Part shown: piece by piece, positions 1-13,100 of the stretch
Numbering within the stretch: position 1 is the first letter of the stretch
Layout of the letters: every line of letters begins with the position of its first letter
Assembly: GCA_000499405.2 (NCBI GenBank)
Contig: HG738137.1
Location: 22,592,603 to 22,656,602 of the forward strand
Reading direction: 5' to 3'
From: Onchocerca volvulus
Taxonomy: Eukaryota; Nematoda; Chromadorea; Rhabditida; Onchocercidae
Length of the DNA stretch: 64,000 nucleotides
Program-made: the position numbers and the translations under genes
The notes under the pieces: generated by a model
The model's database searches: none
Seen by the model: only the letters and a program-made list of their open reading frames with translations
Told to the model about the DNA's origin: nothing

Positions 1-1959
1 GATCCATTAGGATACTTAATTCCGATCATGGTAAAGTTTAAATTATTTATCCAGCATTTGTGGAAGGAAAAGTATGCATGGGATCAATCGATAAATGATA
101 TCGATAAGGAACAGTGGGAAATTCTTATATCAGAATGGCCTAAAGAAGTAAAAGAGATACCTAGATTCATAACAAAAAATACCGATTCGATGGAACTCCA
201 GATATTTACAGATGCGTCTAAAGTTGCCGATTCTGCTGCCGTCTATATTCGATATGTTGACGAAGAAAGTAAGATTACCAAATCTCACTTATTATATGCT
301 AAATCTCGAATAGCGCCCGTCAAAGATATATCAATCCCAAAACTCGAATTGCTATCCATATTGATAGGAGTTAGAGCAGGCCAGTTCGTGTTAAACCAAT
401 TATGGTGCCATGGAAAGGATGTTACTGGTCAGATGTAAAATGTGCCCTTTTTTGGGTAAAAAATGAATCGAAATTACTTCCACGACTTGTTCAAAAACTA
501 GCTGAAGAAATTCGAAATTCTCACTTTAAATTAAGATACATACCGAGTTCTCAAAATCCAACCGATATGGCTACAAGAGGAATTTCACCGACCAAACTTC
601 GTCATAGCAGATTATGGTGGAATGGTCCGCACTGGCTAGATAAAGATCCATCACAATGGCCGAACGGTGAGCTCAGTTATAATGCAGAAGACGAAATCGC
701 ACAAGCGGTAATGTCAAATTTAACGAAGGATATCACACATAATCAAGAAGAAGATAAAATCCAATTCATCGAAGCACATCGCTTTAGTAAATGGACTAAA
801 ATAATTAGAGTAACTGTCTGGATTCTTCGATTCATCAAAAGGACTTGTAAAAATGCAATACCCTGGCTGAAATCATTGTCCATATCAGGAAGCAACATGT
901 CAAAGGACGATTACAATCTAGCAGAGTGGTTATTAATTAGACAAGCACAATCGCAGAACCTAATGGGTGAAGAAATAGAGAAATGGAATCTCTTTCAAAA
1001 TGAAAAGGATAAGTTGTGGAGATCCAACAGTCGACTAGAACACTCAGAACTGGACAACGAAAGCAAATATCCCATTTACTTGCCAAATAAGAACGATATA
1101 ACTAAACTCATTATCTTGCAGCAACATGATAGGTTGTACCATGGTGGAATTGCACATACCTTATCTGCGATAAGGAGTAGATTTTGGATTCCGAAAGGAA
1201 GAGCAGCAATAAAACGAACGATATCTTCATGCATGGCTTGCAAGCGATGGAAAGCAAAACCCTTCAAACTGCCACCAATGCCAAGCCTACCAGAATCACG
1301 AGTACGGCGATCAAGAACATTCGAGCAGGATAATACGTCCCATCGATTTCATGTCACCTACGGCATCATTAGACATACCAATCAAACATGAAAACAATGG
1401 AGAAGAATATACTCCTTATGCATTGAAAACAAAGGATAAATTAATCAAACATTGGACAAGTACTCTCAAAACACTGGATATTTTTTGGAAATTATGGAGA
1501 GAGGATTATCTAGCAAGTTTAAGAGAACGTCTACAAAAAGAAATGCATTCACCTAGACTCACAGAGGAAAGACTGCCACAAGTAAATGAAATAGTTTTAC
1601 TGGTAGAGCCCAACGTCCCTCGTGGCATATGGAATCTTGCAAGGATAATCAAACTTAACAGAAGTCTGAACGGATGGATACGAAGTGCCACCATATAACT
1701 GCCAAATGGTAAACAACTCGATCGTTCTATAAATATGCTCTGCCCACTGGAAATCAACAGCGTTAATGATTTAAACAATACAGAGAACCTTTCGGAAGAC
1801 GACTCAGAAGAACCAGCGGCAAACCGAACCCGAAACTCCAAGGGAACAGCGACAATCACTAAGGCTACACCAAGGACAGCTGAATCAGACGAAGAACCGA
1901 TCGCTCGAAGAACCAGAACTGCAAAACAGCGGCAAACAAAACATCCTTCACCATGATTC
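1..1959 (+). mobile_element. BEL/Pao LTR retrotransposon, 3' part of the polyprotein, decayed
   Basis: The reading frame is open from base 1, so the element is cut by the window edge. It begins after the reverse transcriptase core (DPLGYLIPIMVKFKLF, typical of the BEL/Pao RT exit). A RNase H-like part follows (IFTDASKVADSAAVYIR, then [19 protein letters not shown]). Near 400-425 the frame shifts to another ORF (402-1391) carrying [20 protein letters not shown] and an integrase H2C2 zinc-binding region (DRLYHGG, then SCMACKRWK). The frame breaks again near 1315-1350, and a DUF5641-like C-terminal part continues in 1351-1698. The integrase catalytic core expected between the zinc-binding region and DUF5641 is missing. 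Two frame breaks and this deletion indicate a dead copy. The family call is firm; the domain edges are approximate. Confidence 0.9.
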
Positions 1960-1989
1960 CTATGCAGTCAATTTCTTTGGTCGCGGGAG

Positions 1990-2773
1990 TGTCGGAAATT
2001 CCGAGAAATCCCGAGACATCAATTGTTTAATTCAACCATTTTTGTTGTGCTGAATTGTTATCTTAATATGTAACCAATAATTCAAATGTTGTAGTCTATT
2101 CTACGCGCCAATAAAGGCGCGGTCTCATGTATTATTAATGGCGCTTCATTGTAGGTCAAATTCGGTCATTGTCATGTCCCTATAAATAAGCATAATCCTC
2201 AGTATAGCCTCATTTTTATGGTTTTTTGTCTCAAGGTTAGATATTTAGTAGGTCAGGATTTTAGTCTCTTTTAGGATCATTGGAATTGTTGATATAACTG
2301 ACATTGTAACAGTCATTGTCATTATCGTTGTCGTATTATCAACGTTTCATGATAAAGGTTTAATTACCCAAGTTTGAGGTGCTACAATTCAACCTTTCGA
2401 CAACCCAAATCAACGCAACTCCACACAACACAAAGTCAAGCAAACTCAACGCACCAATTCAACACAAGCGACCTCAAATCGATACAATTCAACGCAATCC
2501 AAACCAATTCAGATCCGAAGATTTCTGGAAGCTAATCGACTAACGCAACAATCAAATCGCCTAGACTCACTGGTGATATTTGGCTATTAGTTGACATCAC
2601 TCTCCATAATTGAGAAAAGTTCACGACAACATTACTCTGTAATCAATTATTGCTGTATTAATAATAAACATACAAATTAATTGTTCATGCATTCATCAAC
2701 TCGACTCAAATCGTAAGTCTTTCCTTTTCACTAACATTAACTCTTTACCTCAAAAAAGAAAAAATTCACGACA
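1990..2773 (+). repeat. Probable 3' LTR of the BEL/Pao element
   Basis: The block follows a purine-rich stretch (tcgcgggag) just after the polyprotein remnant. It begins TGTCGGAAATTCC and ends plausibly at ACGACA, giving about 784 bp. It contains a TATA-like box (TATAAATAAG near 2180) and a polyadenylation-like AATAAA near 2661, as expected of an LTR. The stretch 2395-2515 is strongly A/C-rich with repeated CAACGCAA-like words. The 5' LTR lies outside the window, so boundaries cannot be checked against a second copy, and no target-site duplication was established. The start is more secure than the end. Confidence 0.6.
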
Positions 2774-5700
2774 GGTGCAGCAACACGTACATATAAAAAG
2801 TATATAAAAATATGCGTGTATTCGAATACAACGTTGTTTCAAAATTCCAAATAAGTAAGAACTTTAGGGGATTTTAGATTTTGAACTAATAAAGATAAAG
2901 CATGTATTTAAAAAATTTCGGAGATTCAACATTTTGAACTAATGTTTACATTTTGATTTATATAAACTAACTGGAGCACGAGAAGCGTACCGTCTCCACT
3001 GCTAGCTGGATCGGCCATACGGAGCGTGGTCGAGTCCATCTAGTATCCAAATAAATTTATCACTGATATTCTTTCCTTTGTCGTTCAAAGAGAAGAGTAC
3101 TGCTCCCTGATTGTTGATTTGTTGCTGCTATATCACTTCGAACTCCAGTTGTTGTCATAGTCGCGTCGAACTACGTCGAACTTGAAATATTGCTGTGTTA
3201 ATATAAGAACTTCGAAGTTTGAACTCGAAATAACTCTGCTCCAAAATCCGAATCTTTTAAATGTTTTCGGGGTTCCTCCTTTCTGATTTCCAACGTGTCT
3301 ATGATTTGTCGTCTCTTTTTGTTTATCCATTAGTCAGGACGTTTTGGCAAGAAATATATTTATCGTTTTTGCCTCTTTGAAACTATTTTCCCGCTTCTTT
3401 ACCTTTAACATTCATTTACGGTAATTACATCTTCCGGATTTTTCCGACAGATGATGTTTGGACAGACGAATAGATGTGATAAAGGTTTCATTCGTTGATG
3501 GGAGATTTATTTTTGGTCGCGTTGAAGATAGACAATTATCAGAAAATATTACTAGAGAGTCGATCGCTAGGTTTTTCTCTTCGTTATTGTTCAATTGAAA
3601 AACTACTTCTAGAATCTTTTTTGAAAATTCTCTCCGGTCTAATTGAGGTTTTTTTTCATTCTGATCATACTGCTTGTATTGATTGTTTTGAGAGTTTTTT
3701 TCTCTCGATGGGAATTTCTGTTCGCTCTAATAGTTACGGCTATTCCGATTTTTCCCGTTAATTCTAACTTTTTCTATATTGAGAGTTTCTCTTGTTTATT
3801 ACATGTCAATCTTAGCACAATTTACAATATGGAGTTTGCTCGCTATTTCTTATCATAGCACAATTTACACCATGTTAACACAAAGGGAGTTTGTTACTCC
3901 ATATCACTATAGTATAACACAGTTTATAACATAACACAAGGGTCAAAAAGTCGAAGGATTGAACGCAGATTTTTTGATTATTCCGTCATATCTATAATTT
4001 ATGAAAATATTCCGGTTTTTCCGACAAGATTAACATTACAAGCTAACTAATATGCATAAGTATAGCCTTTTTAGTCGTTACAGAGATTAATTAGTTTTAT
4101 AAGCCTAAATATACTGTTCAAATAGTAAGTACGGACTTCTTATTGTTTTATCAATCATCCAGTTACTTCACCCATATTCTGTAGCATGCATAATTTTTCG
4201 ATATGCGCAGAGTGCAAAAAATTTATCATTTCGAATTTTCGGTGACTACGAAATGAGATTCTTTTATTATGTAGATAAATTTATACAATGACAGAGGATG
4301 GATATGTTAGTTCAATGTAGCGTGGATCTTTCGAATAGTATATAATTAATCATTATGCCAAATTACCGAGCATTCGGGACTATTTGACTCTTATCTAATA
4401 TCGGACATTAACATTCCGAAAAAAAAACTTTCAGTTCCGTGGGTCTAACCACTAATATCTGTTAAGAAATTGGCATCTGTTATAAAAATTAGTTCTTTTC
4501 TTATTTATAAAAATTATTACAATAAATGTAAATTCAATGGATCTTCATGATCATAGCTATTTTTCTCTCCTTAATAAGAGAATGATTCTTGAAGGCAAGG
4601 TTGAGAAAAAGGCGATAAATTATTTCGGTGAAAATTATAGAGGACTATCTTTTCGATTTTATTGTTTATGATTATTGCTAAAAATACAACTTTATTTAAG
4701 CCTTTCAAATTCGAACGGGAAGAATTTCATCACTGTTGCTAATCAGATGAAAATGACCTGTGAAATATTTTGTTCTTTCAGGAATTTATTTTGCTATAAA
4801 AAGAACGTTTGCTAGATATCTCTCAATTGCTGGGATTATTAGTAATCACTTGATTACCAGCTAAAGATATACAGATGAAAATTTTGTCAGTTCTTAAATT
4901 CTCATCTGAAGTTTTCGAAAAAAATGTCGCAGAAATTATTTCTCAGTTATATGTGAATATGAAAAAGTTTAGGAAAAAGAAGCCTTTTCGACGTTTACTC
5001 GAATTATGTCAATTTCTTGATGTGAATACGAAAGTAGTGAAGTTATAGGGATGCATGAATGGAAGAAAGAGGTATCAAAGCAAGTATGACTTTCACTAAG
5101 TCAGGAAGAGAGAGAGAGAGAGAGAGACAAACAGTAAAGCAGTACATAGAGTTAGCTTGCAGATTACTAGATGATGTCACCCGGACAGACATGACGTATT
5201 TGTTTGTTGCTGTTTACACAGTTGCAGTACACTCACTATCTGTCTCGCGCTGTTGTTATTGTGAGTTCGTTGATAAGATTAATCAACAATTAGTATAATC
5301 ATTTGGTGGAATAATTGAAAAGATATGTCATCGGACTGCTCAAAGAGAGGAAAATCGTTCCTGATATCACTTGTGCATATGTCCCATCGCATACTCTCCC
5401 ATGGCACTATTCCATGTTCTTTGATGTCAAAAAACCCGAAATAATCCATCCCATTTCTGACGTCTTTGCTCAATTCCTGACATCTTCCCTCCCCCCACGG
5501 GTAACATCTGCAAAGGAGCACTGCTTCCAATGAGAGCTTAGTTTGTCAGAGCCGTGCCGTATTTTACTGCCCTGGAAATGTTCCAGGTTAGGGAGTATTC
5601 CATCTTCGAACCTGTTCATGCTAAATTACAATGTTTTTTAAGCCACAATGGGGGGACTTTCATTTTTGTTTATGCAGTTGCTGTGGATCTTTGGTAAACT

Positions 5701-7179
5701 TTGAATGTAAAAGGATATATGCTCATCGTCGAAATAGCAAAAGTATTAGTGATATGTGCATTCATTGATCATCCACATATTTAATGATTCCAGAATCACT
5801 CTCTTGTTGATTGATATCATGATTGCGCTGACATTCCTTAAATTTGCATCTTTTTCTTAATTTCATCATTATAATTGGTGTGAAAAAATTCAATTGTTCC
5901 GAAAGTAGCTTTATTTCTCATCAAATCTGTCGAATAATATTTCCATGTGTTGTTTTTTTAATGATGTTCCTGGTGTCAAGTTTATTTTACATTTTAGTAG
6001 TTCAAGTGTGAGGCGAAATTGACTTTTTAGTATTTCAGCACTCAAACTTTAGTAATTAACATCCAACGAATTGAACAGAGTTTTTAAAGCGGACCGCTAT
6101 CCATTATTACTTATTTCTGAATCACAATTTTATGAAGAAGGAAAAAATATTTAAGTATCTAAAAACACTCATTTTTATAATATATAAGAATCACTAATTG
6201 AGCATTATTTCCTAATCTATTTTTTTGCTTGTGGGAATCTTGTCCGTGCAGCATGCGAACATGTATTGTTGTGTAAGAAACACATATATGTGTCAATGTA
6301 TTCGTGTTGATTGTAGTCACTTCAATGTAGATTATTGTCAAAATCATTACCTTGTGACATTAACTTCAAGCAAACGTTCAGGTTCAGGTAAGCATTCTTT
6401 TTTCAGTTCAGTCCAATCAATCAGTTGTTCAATCAAACAAGCGGTTCGTATATATATCAGCAATGGGAATTTTTGGGAGGTAAGAGTATTGCATCACGAT
6501 ATGAAATCAAAACTTTCGAGAATTGCTAAAATACATTATAGGAAAATCTCGGTATAAATCTTCATGTTTAATATTGAAAGGAAATACCCCAATAATAACG
6601 AATAGTTAACAGACACTTAAAGGGATTATAAGATCGTTAGAGTAAATAATAAAGAATTCACTGAACCTCACTTTCACTAAGATTCGTCCATTAGCGTTAA
6701 CATAGGTTAATGAAGGGTTTTAGTTTTGAACATAACTTGGAATGATTCTTTTTCCTAAGTATATGCTTTTTATTTCCCTAGCGGCATCTTTTTTCGAAAT
6801 AGAATTTAAAGTAAGTATTCGATTGACTAGAATTCGCTGGGTAAATATTACAAGAATGAACAAGACTAAAGCAAGAGTAGGAATAGTTCACAGACACGTA
6901 AAGATTTTCACCGCTGTTTTTCACTGTGACTTAAAGTAAATATTAACATGCTATGAAATATCCAACCAATAACAGACTCAAACGCTAGCCCTTTCTTTTA
7001 ATGAAAAAGCTAGCAATTAAACTGTCGTGTAATTGAATTTCACTACTAAATCGAAAATCGTCACATTTTGGATAATCATTTGTCGCTAACTCCATTGCCA
7101 ATAATTATAGTCATGAATATAAACGGTTGTATTTATTCAGAATTAAGATTGCATTTATAATCTTTTTTATTTTAATCAG
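2774..7179. other. Intergenic region, no confident gene
   Basis: AT-rich sequence with no exon chain I can support. Short ORFs at 3495-3858, 5059-5298, 5315-5533 and 6225-6557 have no recognisable product. There is an AG dinucleotide run at about 5107-5127. Related AGCACAATTTAC-containing units lie at 3814-3940. A less AT-rich patch at 2960-3250 may be old transposon debris. A possible first exon for the downstream SUN gene lies at 6742-6810: ATG, 23 codons, phase 0, strong donor AAA|GTAAGT. It would join in frame to the exon at 7180, but the peptide is hydrophobic and unrecognised. Confidence 0.5.
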
Positions 7180-10100
7180 GAATTTTGGAAGTTGGCTGTC
7201 TTGTATTTTTGTACTTTCTTATATGATATAGAATGCCAGTTATTCGATCAGTTTCGAACCCCTGCAGTTCATTATTTTAGGGAGCCAACTATTGGTAATT
7301 CAAATTTGACACAATCTGATCTTGATCGATTGCTTGATTTAGATGAGTAAGTCAACTTTTTTCTTCCTACTGCGATGAAAATTGGTTTTAGTAGAAGGAG
7401 ATTTAAAAATTTTTTTTCACAACTCCAAAATATTATTATCTGAACAAGTTGTTTGAGTAGTAAATAACCACAATATTTCTAATACTCGTCATACTATGAT
7501 AAATACATTCTATGATAAATATTTTGTATTACAGACATTATTTTTCTAGATAACAATCATGATGATGATGGTAGGAGAGAACTTGTGTCAGATATCTATT
7601 CACATTTTATTAATCATAAAAGAATTTAGTAAAATTCACTGTTCTTAGTAATTTTTTTTTTCAGCACTTATCGTACGGATTATACTTATGTGACGTCGTA
7701 AGTTATTTCCTCCTTCCTTCGGCAGTTTTCTTCTTGATCACTTATTCAAAATGTTTATGCACGTTTTATTAATATTTATAGGAATTTGATTTTATTGTTT
7801 GATATTATACAAAATTGAAATATAAGTTTATCTTTAGCTTCGCAAAATATAAACCGTTAAATATTGATCTTTTGGATAATAGAAAAAAAAAATAAAATTT
7901 TTTTACGGACGAATATGAATTTAAAATGACTTCTTTTTCAACGAATATGAATTCGTTTTTTGTTTTTCAGCAAAAGTTATCGGCTAAATGGTTCAGATGA
8001 TTATGTAAATCCTCGGATGTCGAGATTGCCCTTGAGTTACTACAGACGAAAATGGGCATTTGAAAGAGCACGAGAAGGTTATCATTATCTATTTACGTTA
8101 GAATTTCATAGACTATCGTTTTATAATCATGTTTATTAGCATGGAATAAAAATTGCAGTTTTTGAATAGATGAAGGAAGTTAGAAGTTTTTATCTTTTTT
8201 TTTCCTTATGATTACAATAGAAGCGAATGAAACTTTCTAAATTTTTCTAATTTTAGAAATCAATCTACCTACTATTCCTCATCATTTTTTGTAGAAATTT
8301 AATTTTCAGTTGGCTTACTTTACTATATATACTTCTGTACTTGCGACTTTGTGAATGAGTTAATTCCAAAACCTTTGGCAATGATTCTTAATGTTATTAT
8401 CAACATTCTATGGTTTATCATTCATTGTAAGTAATTTTCTTGTTTTTTTTTTCCATCGAATCAGTTTGCCACCTCTTTCTTCTCCCTATCCTCAAATATA
8501 CTTAGAGTATTCCGTATTTTTTTTTTCCTTTCGGGTTAAAAATGTGAAATTTGCATGAAATTTGAGTTTTTTTTTCGAATAGTGACGGGATTCTTGATTA
8601 TAGATCTTTTCCTCTTTTAATTTTATACATTTAAATTTGAAAGATTTCTAATATTTTAGGTTTGTGGTATGTAATCAATGGAATATTTCCAAATCCGGAA
8701 CATCTTAAAGATATGCAGAGAGTTCAATTGGAACCAATAGTTGGTAAAGTTTTAAGATAAAAATGGATTCTGAAAGAAATCAATGTTTTTTCTTTTTTTT
8801 TTTTTTTTTTTGGATTTTCAGATTTTCATATTTGCTTAATATAAAATCAAGTTTTAGAACTTTTTTAGTGGTTTGCCTCACTAATTTTTTTTCTATAGTT
8901 CCATTAAAAATTTCGAATTGGTTCCTTCAATTTATTGTTCCTTAGAAGTCTTTACTGCATTACTTCTATTTTATTTTGTTCTATTCTTCATTTTGTATTT
9001 CATGATTAGCGAAAGTTCCAGAAAATCTTCTGATTCTATCTTTCTTTATATCATTAAAATTATCTAAAATGTTAAATATATTTAAGATCTTCAAGAATAC
9101 AAATATAGCATAAAGAAACGTGAGAAACAAAATAAGGTTGGTTTGTACTAATTTTTGCTCATTCAATATAATAAATTTCAGACGAGGTAGTGGTTATTTA
9201 ATTTAATATATTCGCAGATTTATTTATAAAAATGATTTTTTATTTTATACAAAAGATCTGAGTTTATGTGGTAAAAGATCCAGTTTATAACATACATCAA
9301 TTTTGTCAGTACCTGATGTTGAAAATTTTCATCATTTTTATCCACGGTGAAGTATAGGGCACAAAATCATATGAACCAAGTTTTTTACTGTTTATGCTAT
9401 TTTGTTAATTTTTTTAATTGGCAGTACACAGTTCCTTGGGTTTTTGCTCAGATTGAATTAAAGAAACGATTTTCAGTAGATTATTTGAAAAGAATTATAG
9501 CACTTATAGATGATTATGCTCAAACTTGTTCTCTGCAAGAAGCAGCTATTTTATTGGAAACCTGTTTCTATTTTGATTGTAATTTAAACCAAAAATTTAT
9601 GTAAAACAAACTTTTGCAATGAAGTTGCAAATTTTAATGGAAAAGAAATTCCATTAAAATTTTCTAGCAAGAAAGTGATTTCCCACCATCTTCAACGCCA
9701 ATCCGAGAGACAGCATGGCACAGTCAATCACCATCATCATCTGATTCTTTGGCTAAGAAGTTAGGACGATCATTTGCCAAGATGATAACACTTGATTATT
9801 TTTTCAGGAATGGCATCCAGTAAGTTCACTATTCTTTCTTTTGGGATTTTTTTAGTTAATAAATTTACAAATGAATTCTTCGCTGGCTTTATATATCTAA
9901 TTGTTTTATCCACAATTACTATATAAGTAATTTCGCGTAAGCTAATAAAATTTTGGATGTATAGCATTTGTGCTTTATTAATTGTGGTGAAAAATCAAGT
10001 TTTTTAACCATTCTGTCAGTGCTACTAAATTTCTGTAATGCAACTTCACATCAAATATAATTATCCTGTGCTTCTTTTGGTCTATCAGTGATCTTAGAAA

Positions 10101-13100
10101 GAATTTCTTTATATTCTTAACCTTTAATCTTTCTTTTTTTTCAATAAATAGAAGAAAGATTACACCAAAAGAGAGAAATTTGGATCATAGTGATGATTAT
10201 GATGAACATAAATGGCAAGAGTATTCTTCGTTCATTCCAGCGTATGTTGGTTATTTTAACTGAGAATCATTATTTTTAATCTTTTTTCAAATATGTTGAA
10301 AACTCAAATTTTTGTGAATTTAAATTGTGGTACGATTTATTACTCTTTTAATGTTAAATGATTTGGAAGTTCTAAGTTCAAAAGATTGTTTTTTTTTCAG
10401 AAGATTTAATTAAATTGATTTCATCAATTCTTAAATGCTGTTTATTATTTTTGTTTTTGTAATTTTATTTCCGGATTTACTAACTCATTTGAAAAAAAAA
10501 AAAGAAAAAGAAATGTTTTAGGCACGACTTAGCTAATAATATAAAACGACGTGTAAAGACTAGCAGTTACGAATATTCGGAAGATCGTGGACCCGAAGTT
10601 GGCAATCAGTCAGTTCGTACTATGAAATTATCCAAAGGATTAGTGGAATCATTGTTCTTCAAATTATTTTACCTTACGTTTATGGCACTGCTGTCGCCAA
10701 TAAAAACTTTCGAATTTACGATTGGAAAAATAACGCGGATTTTGCTTGGTTCTAGGTTTGTTTGCGTACAAATTGCCATATTTTCTCTCTTTTTTGACTG
10801 CATTTTTAAGATGCATCTGTTTCTTAAATATAAATGCATATCAGAAAGGCTGTAAATTGACATTCATTTGATAGGATTGTGATTTCTCAAGATTGCAAGC
10901 TAGTCATGATAATTGCTTTGCCTTTTTCTTGGATATATTTCCATTCCGAAGGAAACTGTGTTATAATTGGATAAAAAAAAAATGCTCCAAACTTTGGTTT
11001 AGAATAATTGGTTCAAAATTTTTTATTCTAAGCTAGCATCAAATTTGTCGTCTACGACTATATTATTCCACTACTAACCGGAATTTTTGTCGAATACTAT
11101 ATTATTCCACTAGAATACTTGATATCATCACTTAATTCCTTTCTTCAGTAAAATAGAACATTTATTAAAGTGGCTTGTTTTTTCAGTATTTTCTAATACT
11201 TTTCTAGTATTTCATTGTTTTTTTTTTTTTTTTTTTTTTTCAGTAATTCGTATGATTTGCGCAGTCGTTCTGTGCGAAAGACTCTTTCATTTGAGGAAAC
11301 ATTATCATATACTGATCGTTTTGCGAATTTCTTGTCTGAAACTGCCACATCATGTTTTCTCAGCGTTTTCTCACGAATAATAAAAGTGTTTTTTCTACCA
11401 TTCACCATATTCTCGTACATTATTGGTCGATTTCTCAGTTCAAATCGATCGAAGCAGTAAGTTATTTCGTATTTGCTTTAATCGAATTTATCTGAGGATA
11501 TAAAATTCAGATCATTTTAAACTTGAGCAGATTTCATAAGTGTTCACACTATTTAAATTTATGCATTTTCTTCATATGTAGAATCAGTCTAAGAATCACG
11601 AAAAAGACTTTGTTTTAATTTTAATTTCAGTTCCTTACAACAAGCTGTCAGAGCGTCAGCACGGCATGAACCTTACTCACTCCTTCAGATCTTTCGTTTT
11701 TTGATTGATCTTTTTTGTTCATGCGTCACTGGTCTCATTTTTTTCCTCGTCTCCGTACAATCAATACCATTTTATATTGCCGAAAATATTCGAGAACGCG
11801 CAGCTTATATTTTGGCTAATATGTAAATATTGTGTTGGTTTTTAATGATATAGCATTTCACGTTTGAGAAATAGAGTAAAATTACATCAACATTCAGAGA
11901 GTGAAATCAATTTTCATTATTTTCGAGGAACGGATTCTAGTCCATATTGTCTGTTCCTTATCTACTTAAATTAGTTTATTAATGCTTTTTTTTTCTTTTG
12001 TAAGTAGAACAGCTAAATTCTTGCTAATATTTAAAAATAAGTAAAGACTCGAAAGTTGGGGAAGGTCAATATTACAAAACACAGCATTAAGAAGTCGGGA
12101 CTTCTTGTGATTTATTTTTTTTTTCGGTTTTTATAAGATCTCCATTTAATTTTTACTATTTGAAAGACTTTCTTTGTTTCAAGCTCTTCTGTTAATATAT
12201 AAAAAGAAGTGAGAAAAAAAATTGGAATTTTGTTCAAACCACTTCGTAAATATTTTTTGCATAGGTTTGGATCAAAAGCCGCACTGCTGGTTAGTTATGA
12301 AGAAGTGAAATCAGTTAAAAGAAAAGGATTTACCACTGACCTCAATTCTCTTGCTGCTACAGATCAACAAAAAATGATTCATACAGTGGTTTGTAATAAA
12401 AGGTATAACTACTGTTTCGAGAGCTTGTTTTTTCTGTTATGAAAGTTGTAAATATTGACGAAATTTAATACGCACTTTTTTTATTTAAATTCTTTAGTTA
12501 TATTCACGAATCACTGAAATCACTTAGTTCGTTGAATTTTATCGATTATTTAATTTTAACAATATCTTTTTCAGACAGCTTTTACCGACTCGGCGTTCAT
12601 TAAAGTATTCTTCGATATTCTGGAAGTGGTTGTTTCCTTTGTTAGTTTTGCTGTTACTGATCATGTTTTATAAACGTAAGTGTGGTTTCCCAGTTTTATT
12701 TCTTTTTCATTTTTTGAAGAAATTGTTTTATGTATTAGTAAAATAATCTGACAAAATTTACAATCTGTACTTTATTTTGGCTTTATTATATGAGTGACAT
12801 TCAAACTTGTAATAAAGATAACATCAGGATATCGGCATTCTATACATCAGCATCTGACAAGACTAACTTTGAGAATCTCAAATACAGTGACTAAATAATG
12901 ATCAGTTTCTCTTTTGTTTACATATATTATGTTCTGATGTTACAGGACATGATGATCAAGATGATCCAAGGGTGGATGTGACAAAAGGATTTGACGGAAT
13001 CCGACAGAATTTCTTTGATAGTAATTTTGATTTTCGAACATTTATGAGAATCCAATTTATTATGAAATGCAATTATGAATCTGCAAGAATGTTTTAATAT

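Noticed and set aside
5059..5533. ORFs on both strands around an AG microsatellite
   Set aside because: No recognisable domain, no consistent splice partners, and overlapping ORFs on opposite strands.
9347..9604. 85-codon ORF treated as one exon
   Set aside because: Taken whole it does not match the phase of either neighbour. Only the part 9432-9475 can be spliced in frame, and this is noted as an alternative.
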